Assembly: GCA_031177735.1 (NCBI GenBank)
Contig: JAPSKJ010000126.1
Coordinates: 1 to 6,378 of the forward strand
From: Nocardioides sp.
Lineage (GTDB): Bacteria; Actinomycetota; Actinomycetes; Propionibacteriales; Nocardioidaceae
DNA length: 6,378 bases
Direction: 5' to 3'
A program made the translations under genes and the position numbers. The notes under the pieces were generated by a model that worked only from the letters and a program-made list of their open reading frames with translations, ran no database searches and was not told the origin of the DNA. Every line of letters begins with the position of its first letter. Positions within the stretch are counted from its first letter, which is position 1. Below are positions 1 through 5,602 of the stretch, in pieces.

Positions 1-83
1 TCCAGGCCGCGACCCGCGGCCCACGAGACGACGGCGTCGTACACCTCATCGGCGCTCGCGCCGACCGCAGGCACCCAGCTCAT
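1..83 (-). CDS. N-terminus of a gene cut by the window edge; possibly a DEAD/DEAH-box helicase of the DUF3516 type
   Basis: Only 27 codons are visible, from an ATG at 83-81 to the window edge with no stop. The readable peptide contains DEVYDAVVSWAAGRGL. From memory this resembles the segment just before the Q motif and Walker A of actinobacterial DEAD/DEAH-box helicases with a C-terminal DUF3516 domain, where a D-E-x-Y-D-A-x-x-x-W stretch precedes a GL-x-LYPAQ motif; the motif itself would lie outside the window, so the assignment is tentative. A GAGG at 94-91 lies seven bases before this ATG. An in-frame TTG at 110-108 also has an AGGAG (122-118) seven bases upstream and would add nine residues, so the true start is uncertain. 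The gene follows xerD by 64 bases in the same direction and could be the end of the same operon. Confidence 0.45.
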   Translation of the reverse strand, partial: MSWVPAVGASADEVYDAVVSWAAGRGL

Positions 84-138
84 CGGGCCACCTCGCAGCG
101 CGAGCGCCAATGCCCAGCTCCTCGAGCCCAGCTCATCG
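74..138. repeat. Three short direct repeats of CCCAGCTC(A/C)TCG
   Basis: The plus-strand 12-mer CCCAGCTCATCG occurs exactly at 74-85 and 127-138. A third copy with one mismatch, CCCAGCTCCTCG, lies at 113-124. On the coding (minus) strand the two exact copies each contain an ATG followed by AGCTGGG, and the middle copy contains the AGGAG that precedes the alternative TTG start. The copies fall in the xerD-downstream gap and the start of the next gene. They could be remnants of local duplication or binding sites; the spacings are irregular. Confidence 0.5.
80..136 (-). other. Possible 18-codon leader ORF ending in an ATGA overlap with the next gene
   Basis: An ATG at 136-134 is preceded by GAGGGG five bases upstream and opens an 18-codon frame beginning MSWARG. 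Its TGA (82-80) overlaps the ATG at 83-81 of the downstream partial gene as ATGA, the arrangement typical of translational coupling. Both frames start MSW because the bases around the two ATGs are a direct repeat. It may be a short leader peptide, a relic of a small duplication that moved the start, or chance in G+C-rich DNA. I see no peptide property that decides between these. Confidence 0.2.
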
Positions 139-147
139 CGTCCCCTC

Positions 148-1068
148 TCACGAGCGCGCCCGCGGGTGCGCGGTGGCGAAGACCTCGCGCAGGTTGTCGA
201 CGGTGACCAGGGTGTAGATCTGCGTGGTGGTGACCGAGGCGTGCCCGAGCAGCTCCTGGACGACGCGGACGTCGGCGCCGCCGTCGAGCAGGTGGGTGGC
301 GAAGGAGTGCCGCAGGGTGTGCGGCGAGACGTCCTGGGTCAGCCCGGCCCGCTCGGCGGTGCGGACGAGCACCGTCCAGGCTGACTGCCGCGAGAGCCGG
401 CCGCCCCGGGCGTTGAGGAAGAGCGCGCCACCGGTCGATGGCCCTGTCGACGCGGCGGCGAGCTCCGGCCGCGCACGGACCAGGTAGACCTCCAGCGCCT
501 CCCGTGCGAACGAGCCGACCGGCACGATGCGCTGCTTGCCGCCCTTGCCGCGCAGGAGGACCGAGCCGCCGGCTGTGTCGTGCAGGTCGAGATCGTCCAC
601 GTCGAGGCCGACGGCCTCGGAGATGCGCGCGCCGGTGCCGTAGAGCACCTCGAGCAGGGCCCGGTCGCGCAGGGCCAGGGTGGTGCCAGGTGCGCCGGCG
701 GCCTCGAGCAGCCTCTCCACGTCGGCGAACGGGAGCGCCTTCGGCAGCCGCTTCGCCGGCCGCGGCGGGCGTACGCCGCCGGCCGGGTCGGCGCCGGCCA
801 GGCCGTCGGCCACCGCGAACTTGTGGAAGCCGCGCACGGCGACGACCGCACGCGCCGCCGAGCTGGCGCCCAGCGGAGGGTGGTCGGCATCGCCCTCGCG
901 CAGCCGGGCCAGGAACCCGGTGACGGTGGCCTCGGAGACCCCCTCCAGACTGGTCACCCCCTCCGCGGCGAGGTAGTCCCGGTAGCGGGACAGATCGCGG
1001 CGGTAGGAGACCAGGGTGTTCGGGGCCAGCCCACGCTCGACGGCGAGGTGGTCGAGGTAGGTCCGCAT
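148..1068 (-). CDS. xerD: Tyrosine site-specific recombinase XerD
   Basis: XerD acts with XerC and the FtsK translocase at the dif site near the replication terminus, resolving chromosome dimers before division. The 306-residue product has the usual length (about 300). Residues 1-90 form the N-terminal SAM-like core-binding domain, including NTLVSYRRDL. Residues from about 105 form the catalytic domain with all expected active-site residues: Arg148 in GTGARISE, Lys175 in RGKGGKQR, His250 and Arg253 in HTLRH, His276 in LLGHAS, and the nucleophile Tyr285 in QIYT. The RLPKALP linker is typical of XerC/XerD. The ATG at 1068 is the only good start in frame after the NUDIX stop, but it lacks a clear ribosome-binding site and has a hairpin just upstream. 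Placement next to the NUDIX gene and pyrG matches xerD rather than xerC. No sign of truncation or transfer. Confidence 0.95.
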   Translation of the reverse strand: MRTYLDHLAVERGLAPNTLVSYRRDLSRYRDYLAAEGVTSLEGVSEATVTGFLARLREGDADHPPLGASSAARAVVAVRGFHKFAVADGLAGADPAGGVRPPRPAKRLPKALPFADVERLLEAAGAPGTTLALRDRALLEVLYGTGARISEAVGLDVDDLDLHDTAGGSVLLRGKGGKQRIVPVGSFAREALEVYLVRARPELAAASTGPSTGGALFLNARGGRLSRQSAWTVLVRTAERAGLTQDVSPHTLRHSFATHLLDGGADVRVVQELLGHASVTTTQIYTLVTVDNLREVFATAHPRARS

Positions 1069-1074
1069 CGCCTG

Positions 1075-1089
1075 GCCGACCGGGTCGGC
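1075..1089 (-). promoter_or_regulatory. Perfect 6-bp hairpin beside the xerD start codon
   Basis: GCCGAC and GTCGGC form a perfect six-base-pair stem with a three-base loop in the 32-base gap between the NUDIX stop codon and the xerD ATG. In the transcript the stem ends six bases before the ATG, so it occupies the place where a ribosome-binding site would be. No purine-rich Shine-Dalgarno sequence is visible other than a weak AGG at 1073-1071. It may limit xerD translation. A six-base palindrome can arise by chance in DNA this rich in G+C, and it is too small with no U run to be a terminator. Confidence 0.35.
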
Positions 1090-1100
1090 GGCTACGGTGC

Positions 1101-1751
1101 TCAGCCGAGCACCTCCGCGGGCGACCCGCCCCGACGCCGTCGGGCGTCGTAGGCGAGCACCGCGACCTGCAGCGGCGCGTCGCCCACGCGGCCGTCAAGG
1201 ATCGCGGCGAGGAGGTCGTCGAAGGGCACCCAGAACAGCTCCAGGTGCGCCTCCTCGTGGAGCATCTCGAAGTCGCCCCGGCCCATCGGGCTGAGCCCGC
1301 GGGCGACGTAGTAGTGGATGAGCTCGGAGGAGAGGCCGGGCGAGGACCAGGCGGAGACCAGGTGGGACCACTCGCGCGCGGCGAGCTGCGCCTCCTCGCG
1401 CAGCTCCCGGCGGGCCACCTCGAGCGGGTCCTCCCCCGCCGGCCCGTCCAGCAGCCCGGCCGGCAGCTCGACGAAGCGGGTGCGTGCGGGGTGCCGGTAC
1501 TGGCGCAGGCACAGCACCCGGTCCTGGTCGTCGATGGCCAGCACGACCACCGCGCCGGGGTGCTCGAGGACGAGCCGGCGGAACGGCTCGCCGGAGTGCT
1601 CGCCGGGGCCCGTGACCTGGTCGGCGCGGAGCGCGACCACCCAGCCGTCGCGGTGGACGTCGTGGCTGGCCACCACCGGCCACGACTCCTGCACGTCGCG
1701 CAGGCGCGGATCGTCGCCGGTGACGGTCTCGAGCTCCGCGGGGTCGCTCAC
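1101..1751 (-). CDS. NUDIX hydrolase, ADP-ribose pyrophosphatase family (Rv1700-like)
   Basis: This family hydrolyses ADP-ribose and related nucleoside-diphosphate sugars to AMP and a sugar phosphate. The 216-residue product is near the size of M. tuberculosis Rv1700 (about 207). It has the LRQYRHP strand (82-88), the ELPAGLLDG segment (95-103) and a NUDIX box around E107, R115, E116, E119 and E120, so the metal-binding glutamates are present. The box glycine normally at residue 122 is glutamine (REEAQL), and the spacing from G99 to E107 is two residues longer than the textbook consensus. HEEA at 165-168 resembles the loop carrying acidic residues in this family. The start is a GTG at 1751-1749 overlapping the pyrG TGA as GTGA, with GGAG upstream inside pyrG, which indicates translational coupling. 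Substrate is inferred from family and position only. Confidence 0.88.
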   Translation of the reverse strand: MSDPAELETVTGDDPRLRDVQESWPVVASHDVHRDGWVVALRADQVTGPGEHSGEPFRRLVLEHPGAVVVLAIDDQDRVLCLRQYRHPARTRFVELPAGLLDGPAGEDPLEVARRELREEAQLAAREWSHLVSAWSSPGLSSELIHYYVARGLSPMGRGDFEMLHEEAHLELFWVPFDDLLAAILDGRVGDAPLQVAVLAYDARRRRGGSPAEVLG

Positions 1752-3454
1752 TCGACGGGCTCCGCGACCGGCTCGCGGACCTCGCGGTGCAGCACCGTCT
1801 CGTCGATGGGGATCCGCAGCTCCCGCTGGCGGGCGATCGCGGCTCCGACCAGGCCGCGGAAGAGCGGGTGCGGGGTGGTCGGGCGCGACTTCAGCTCCGG
1901 GTGCGCCTGGGTGGCCACGTAGTAGGGGTGCACCTCGCGCGGGAGCTCGACGTACTCCACGAGCGTGTCATCGGGCGAGGTGCCGGAGAAGACCAGCCCG
2001 GCCTGCTCCAGCTGCTCGCGGTAGGCGTTGTTGACCTCGTAGCGGTGTCGGTGCCGCTCCTGCACCAGCTCGGAGCCGTACACCTCGCGGGCGATGGTCC
2101 CGGGCTTGAGCCGGGCCGGGTAGAGCCCCAGCCGCATGGTGCCGCCGAGGTCGCCGGCGCCCTCCACGAACGCGACCTGCTCGGCCATGGTGGCGATCAC
2201 CGGCTCCGGGGTGTCGGGGTCGAACTCGGTGGAGTCGGCCTTGTCGAGGCCGAGCACCTCGCGGGAGTACTCGATGACCATGCACTGCAGGCCCAGGCAC
2301 AGTCCCAGGGTGGGGATGCCGTGGGTGCGGGCGTAGGTGAGGGCACCGAGCTTGCCCTCCAGGCCGCGGACACCGAAGCCGCCGGGGACGCAGATCGCGT
2401 CGACGTCGTGGAGCTGGCGGGCAGCGCCTGCCGGGGTCTGGCACTCATCCGAGGCGATCCAGCGGATGTTGACCTTCGCCTCGTGGGCGAAGCCTCCGGC
2501 GCGCAGCGCCTCGACGACGGAGAGGTAGGCGTCGGGGAGGTCGACGTACTTGCCGACCAGGGCGACGGTGACCTCCTCCTTCGGGTGGTGCACCCGGCGG
2601 AGCAGGTCGTCCCACACGGTCCAGTCGACGTCGCGGAAGGGCAGGTCGAGGCGACGCACGACGTAGGCGTCGAGTCCCTCGCGGTGCAGCACCTTCGGGA
2701 TGTCGTAGATCGACGGGGCGTCGGCGGCGGTCACGACCGCCTCGACGTCGACGTCGCACATCAGCGCGATCTTGCTCTTGATGCTCTCCGGCAGCTCCCG
2801 GTCGGCTCGGCAGACCACGGCGTCGGGCTGGAGACCGATCTGGCGCAGCGCGGCCACGGAGTGCTGGGTCGGCTTGGTCTTCAGCTCCTTCGAGGGGCCG
2901 ATGTAGGGCACCAGCGAGACGTGCACGAAGAAGACGTTGTCGCGGCCGATCTTGTGCCGGACCTGCCGGGCCGCCTCGAGGAACGGCAGCGACTCGATGT
3001 CACCGACGGTGCCGCCGATCTCGGTGATGCAGACGTCGACGTCGGGGCCGTCCATGGCGAGCACACGGTCGACGATCTCGTTGGTGATGTGCGGGATCAC
3101 CTGCACCGTCTCACCGAGGTAGTCACCGCGGCGCTCCTTGGCGATGACGCTGGAGTAGACCTGACCGGTGGTGACATTGGCGTGGCCGGAGAGGTCGGTG
3201 TCGAGGAACCGCTCGTAGTGGCCGATGTCGAGGTCGGTCTCAGCCCCGTCGTCGGTGACGAACACCTCGCCGTGCTGGAAGGGGTTCATCGTGCCGGGGT
3301 CGACGTTGAGATAGGGGTCGAGCTTCTGCATGGTCACCCGCAGCCCGCGTGAGCGGAGGAGCCGACCGAGGCTGGACGCCGTCAGGCCCTTCCCCAGCGA
3401 GGAGGCGACGCCCCCGGTGACGAATACGTGCTTGGTCTGGGAGCCCGACTTCAT
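1748..3454 (-). CDS. pyrG: CTP synthase (UTP-ammonia/glutamine ligase)
   Basis: PyrG makes CTP from UTP, ATP and glutamine, the last step of de novo pyrimidine nucleotide synthesis, in the cytosol. The 568-residue product is full length. The N-terminal amidoligase domain (about 1-285) carries the P-loop-like SSLGKGLTASS (18-28), DDGAETDLDIGHYERF (68-83), EIGGTVGDIES (145-155) and the UTP-binding KTKPTQHSV (192-200). The class I glutamine amidotransferase domain (about 295-550) has the oxyanion loop GGFGVRG (358-364), nucleophile Cys386 in GLCLGLQ, and His518 and Glu520 in AHPE. The ATG at 3454 is preceded by GGAG at four bases and matches the family N-terminus (TKHVFVTGG). One oddity is Lys189 in PSKELKTK, where most homologues I recall have glycine. 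It lies 11 bases after steB and overlaps the NUDIX gene by four bases. Confidence 0.97.
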   Translation of the reverse strand: MKSGSQTKHVFVTGGVASSLGKGLTASSLGRLLRSRGLRVTMQKLDPYLNVDPGTMNPFQHGEVFVTDDGAETDLDIGHYERFLDTDLSGHANVTTGQVYSSVIAKERRGDYLGETVQVIPHITNEIVDRVLAMDGPDVDVCITEIGGTVGDIESLPFLEAARQVRHKIGRDNVFFVHVSLVPYIGPSKELKTKPTQHSVAALRQIGLQPDAVVCRADRELPESIKSKIALMCDVDVEAVVTAADAPSIYDIPKVLHREGLDAYVVRRLDLPFRDVDWTVWDDLLRRVHHPKEEVTVALVGKYVDLPDAYLSVVEALRAGGFAHEAKVNIRWIASDECQTPAGAARQLHDVDAICVPGGFGVRGLEGKLGALTYARTHGIPTLGLCLGLQCMVIEYSREVLGLDKADSTEFDPDTPEPVIATMAEQVAFVEGAGDLGGTMRLGLYPARLKPGTIAREVYGSELVQERHRHRYEVNNAYREQLEQAGLVFSGTSPDDTLVEYVELPREVHPYYVATQAHPELKSRPTTPHPLFRGLVGAAIARQRELRIPIDETVLHREVREPVAEPVE

Positions 3455-3462
3455 GGAACTCC

Positions 3463-3491
3463 ATCCTATCCCAGCGGGGCGACACCATCGA
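3463..3491 (-). promoter_or_regulatory. Candidate internal promoter giving a nearly leaderless pyrG transcript
   Basis: TAGGAT at 3468-3463 fits the actinobacterial -10 pattern TANNNT. Its TAG is also the steB stop codon. A poor -35 candidate, TCGATG (3491-3486), lies 17 bases upstream and matches TTGACA at three of six places. With usual -10 to start-site spacing, transcription would begin one to three bases before the pyrG ATG. The GGAG between the -10 and the ATG would serve transcripts reading through from steB. This is a motif-level prediction only. Confidence 0.3.
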
Positions 3492-4296
3492 TTCCTGACG
3501 CGCCGAAGTGTCCGCCGCCGCCGGTGATCTGGCGCACCAGGGCGAGCGTCGCGGCGACCTGACCGGCCGGGGCCTCGACGCCGTCGACCGTGGCGACCTT
3601 CGGGTTGGGCTCGCGGCCCCGCAGCGCCTCGAGGTCGTCGGACCCGGTCGGGCCGACCACGACCACGCCGTGGGCGACGCCTGCCAGGCCCCCGACCAGG
3701 CCGGTGAGGATGGCGTCGTCGACGTCGGTGCCGGTGACGAGCACGACGAGGGACGCCGCCCGGCCGGGCGCCTCCCCGGAGACCAGACCGGCCGCAGCCA
3801 GGCTGTCCCGGACGGTGCCGGCGTCGGCGGAGAGGTCGCCGCCGGTGTCGCTGGCCAGCGTGTGGCCGAGCAGTTGTCCGATGCGCGGGTAGGTCGACAG
3901 GGCGGGGTCGGCGAGGGCGGGCATCTGCTGGAGCAGCTGGGCACCAAGGGTGTCGACGAGGGTCTTCTCCCCCGCGGCCACCATCGGCGTCGCGACGCCG
4001 GCCCGGCCGGTGATCTCGCCACCGGCCGCACCCACCTGGGCGGCGAGAGCGGCCACGGCGTCCTCATCGGCACCGGGCAGCGTCACGAGCGCGACGCCCT
4101 GGCCGGCCAGCCTGCCGGCGTACAGGCTCGGGGCCGCGGCCGTGGCGAACCTGTCGGCGAAGTCGCCCTCGGCGGGCGTGCCGGACACCACGCTGGCCTC
4201 TGGGGTCGTCGCCTCGTCGAGCGGCCCGCCGCCGAGGGCGATCCCGGCTGCGAGCGCGGCACACATCAGCACGAACGCGAGGACGAGCCGCTTCAC
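3466..4296 (-). CDS. steB: SteB/MctB family membrane-anchored protein (Rv1698-like), SteA partner
   Basis: The 276-residue product starts at GTG 4296-4294, which overlaps the steA TGA as GTGA, and ends at TAG 3466. A single hydrophobic segment at about residues 4-22, after a Lys-Arg pair, should anchor it with the rest outside the membrane. Visible landmarks are GVALVTLPGADEDAV (67-81), AGGEITG (91-97), ASLVVLVTGT (181-190) and ITGGGGHFGASG (257-268), which align by eye with Rv1698. Rv1698 is annotated as the copper transport protein MctB; in Corynebacterium glutamicum the homologue is SteB, which works with SteA in cell separation linked to the RipA/RipC hydrolases. The family coiled coil after the membrane segment, present in Rv1698 (about 314 residues), is nearly absent here. 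Longer open frames upstream of the GTG run through steA antiparallel reading and are not coding. SteB is the likelier role because steA is coupled to it. Confidence 0.85.
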   Translation of the reverse strand: MKRLVLAFVLMCAALAAGIALGGGPLDEATTPEASVVSGTPAEGDFADRFATAAAPSLYAGRLAGQGVALVTLPGADEDAVAALAAQVGAAGGEITGRAGVATPMVAAGEKTLVDTLGAQLLQQMPALADPALSTYPRIGQLLGHTLASDTGGDLSADAGTVRDSLAAAGLVSGEAPGRAASLVVLVTGTDVDDAILTGLVGGLAGVAHGVVVVGPTGSDDLEALRGREPNPKVATVDGVEAPAGQVAATLALVRQITGGGGHFGASGIDGVAPLG

Positions 4297-5498
4297 GCGG
4301 CACCACCTTCCAGGACGAGGTCGCGGGCGCTGCCCAGCAGGTCGGAGAGTACGTCGCGGAGCTGGTCGGCCCAGTCCTGTCCCGTCGCCGTCGTGAGGAT
4401 CGCGGCGGCCACCATTGCGAGCCCCGCGACGACCGCCAGCAGCAGGTGCCAGCGCCGGACAGCGCCGGTGTAGAGGGTCGGCACGGCGGTCGCGTCGACC
4501 AGGCGCTGCCCGACGCTGAGCCGGGCCAGGTAGGTGCCGGCCAGTCCGGGGTGGCGCCGGTCGAGGAAGTCGGTGAGCGTGGTCGGGAGCCCGGCGCCCA
4601 CCACGAGTGAGGGGTGTGCGGCGTCGGCGATCAGGAGCGCGGCGTCCTCGGCGGTGATCGCCGTCTGGAAGTGGAGCGCCTCGATCCCCATCCGGGCCAG
4701 CCCGTCGACGACATTCCCGGCACCACCGGCGGCACGGCACACCACGACGTCGGCGGCGGCGCGCAGGCTCTTCGCCGAGGGGACACCGTCCGGGCCCGAG
4801 AGGACGATGACGTCGGACCGCACGCCCAGGTCCGTGAGCGCGTCAGCGGCGGTATCGACGGCGACCACCACCGCGCGCTGCTCGCGGATGAAGCGGCGGA
4901 TCGGCCGCACCTGTGCAGCGGCGTGCGGCCCCGGGGCGACCACGACCACGGGTCGCCCCGCGATCCGGGTATGCAGCATCGGCACGCCGAGGCGGTGCAG
5001 CAGGACGTCCTGCTCGCGGCGCAGCAGCTCGGCGGTGTTGTGGGTGAAGGTCTCCAGCTGGGCGGCCATCCCGGCCCGGGCACGCTCCATCGACTCCTGG
5101 ACGCCGTCGGCGTCGAGCTCACGTCCTTGCGCCAGCAGCCGGCCGTCGGCGTAGACGCCACCGTCGCGGAGCTCCACGAGGGTGCCGTCTCCGGCCGCGG
5201 CGATCGCCTCGAAGCCCGCACGCCCCAGGCTCTCGACCAGGCGCACCCCGGCCGCGGCGAGCAGCTCGGGCCCCAGGTTGGGGTAGCGCCCGGAGATCAT
5301 GGGTGCGGCGTTGACGACCGCTGCGACACCGGCATCGAGGAGAGCCTGCGCGGTGGCGCGGTCGAGGTCGAGGTGGTCCAGGACGGCGATGTCGCCCTGG
5401 CGCAGACGGGGTAGGAGTGACCGGGTCGGGCGCCCGGCGCGGACGGGGCCGGCGCTGGTGGGGGTGGCGGTCGTGGAGGTGCGGGGGGACAGTCTCAT
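4293..5498 (-). CDS. steA: SteA-like cell-separation factor, thiamin pyrophosphokinase-like fold (Rv1697-like)
   Basis: The 401-residue product matches Rv1697 in length and layout. Residues 1-30 are a Ser/Thr/Pro-rich basic tail. The N-terminal domain includes QGDIAVLDHLDLDR (34-47), VVNAAPMISGRYPNLGPELL (61-80) and GGVYADGRLL (113-122). Residues 180-345 form the domain related to thiamin pyrophosphokinase. VGQRLVDATAVPTLY (329-343) leads into one transmembrane helix at about 350-369 and a short charged tail, so most of the protein is probably cytoplasmic. In Corynebacterium SteA and SteB form a complex that promotes daughter-cell separation. The segment that reads GDPDQ in Rv1697 is SGPDG here (234-238), so thiamin pyrophosphokinase chemistry is doubtful. 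The ATG at 5498 has no strong ribosome-binding site apart from GGGG close to it. It follows recN after 104 bases and overlaps steB by four. Confidence 0.88.
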   Translation of the reverse strand: MRLSPRTSTTATPTSAGPVRAGRPTRSLLPRLRQGDIAVLDHLDLDRATAQALLDAGVAAVVNAAPMISGRYPNLGPELLAAAGVRLVESLGRAGFEAIAAAGDGTLVELRDGGVYADGRLLAQGRELDADGVQESMERARAGMAAQLETFTHNTAELLRREQDVLLHRLGVPMLHTRIAGRPVVVVAPGPHAAAQVRPIRRFIREQRAVVVAVDTAADALTDLGVRSDVIVLSGPDGVPSAKSLRAAADVVVCRAAGGAGNVVDGLARMGIEALHFQTAITAEDAALLIADAAHPSLVVGAGLPTTLTDFLDRRHPGLAGTYLARLSVGQRLVDATAVPTLYTGAVRRWHLLLAVVAGLAMVAAAILTTATGQDWADQLRDVLSDLLGSARDLVLEGGAA

Positions 5499-5507
5499 GA
5501 CCCCGTC

Positions 5508-5513
5508 ATCCTG
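5508..5513 (-). promoter_or_regulatory. Weak candidate -10 element upstream of steA
   Basis: CAGGAT at 5513-5508 lies nine bases before the steA ATG, similar to the TAGGAT eight bases before pyrG. A promoter is expected here because a terminator-like hairpin separates recN from steA. The -12 base is C rather than T and I see no good -35 match, only a GAC core about 16 bases upstream. A start site from this element would give a leader of about two or three bases. Confidence 0.2.
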
Positions 5514-5570
5514 ACATCCGGGGCGGGCGCGTCCGCGGATCAGCGGCCGGGCGCGTCGGTCACACGTCGG

Positions 5571-5599
5571 CGACCCGAGCGCACACCGCGCCCGGGTCG
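5571..5599 (-). terminator. Strong hairpin after recN, probable terminator without a U tract
   Basis: The minus-strand transcript can form a 12-base-pair stem: seven pairs (CGACCCG with CGGGTCG), one G-U wobble, then four pairs (GCGC with GCGC), closed by a five-base loop. The position that is G-U in the minus transcript would be an A-C mismatch in a plus transcript, which favours function on the recN strand. The stem begins three bases after the recN TAG. No U run follows, as is common for actinobacterial terminators. It might instead protect the mRNA 3' end. Confidence 0.6.
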
Positions 5600-5602
5600 T
5601 GC

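Noticed and set aside
84..147. A terminator downstream of xerD
   Set aside because: Only a four-base-pair GCTC/GAGC stem is visible, with no U run. The next gene follows in the same direction after 64 bases, so read-through is as likely.
80..1198. A 372-codon minus-strand open frame overlapping xerD
   Set aside because: It is out of frame with XerD, whose catalytic residues are all intact, and its product is Arg/Ala/Pro/Gly-rich without motifs. Only its last 18 codons are kept, as a possible leader ORF.
1787..3352. A 521-codon open frame on the plus strand opposite pyrG
   Set aside because: It lies entirely antisense to an unmistakable CTP synthase. Its product is a low-complexity run of Val, Gly, Asp, Leu and His as expected from reading G+C-rich codons backwards, with no recognisable domain.
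3508..4473. A 321-codon plus-strand open frame opposite steB
   Set aside because: It is the antisense shadow of SteB/SteA, with no domain and no plausible ribosome-binding site or neighbour on that strand.
4297..4740. An N-terminal extension of SteB reaching to 4740 in the same frame
   Set aside because: The extension reads through steA in another frame and is Arg/Pro-rich. The GTG at 4296, followed by a membrane segment and overlapping the steA stop, is the convincing start.
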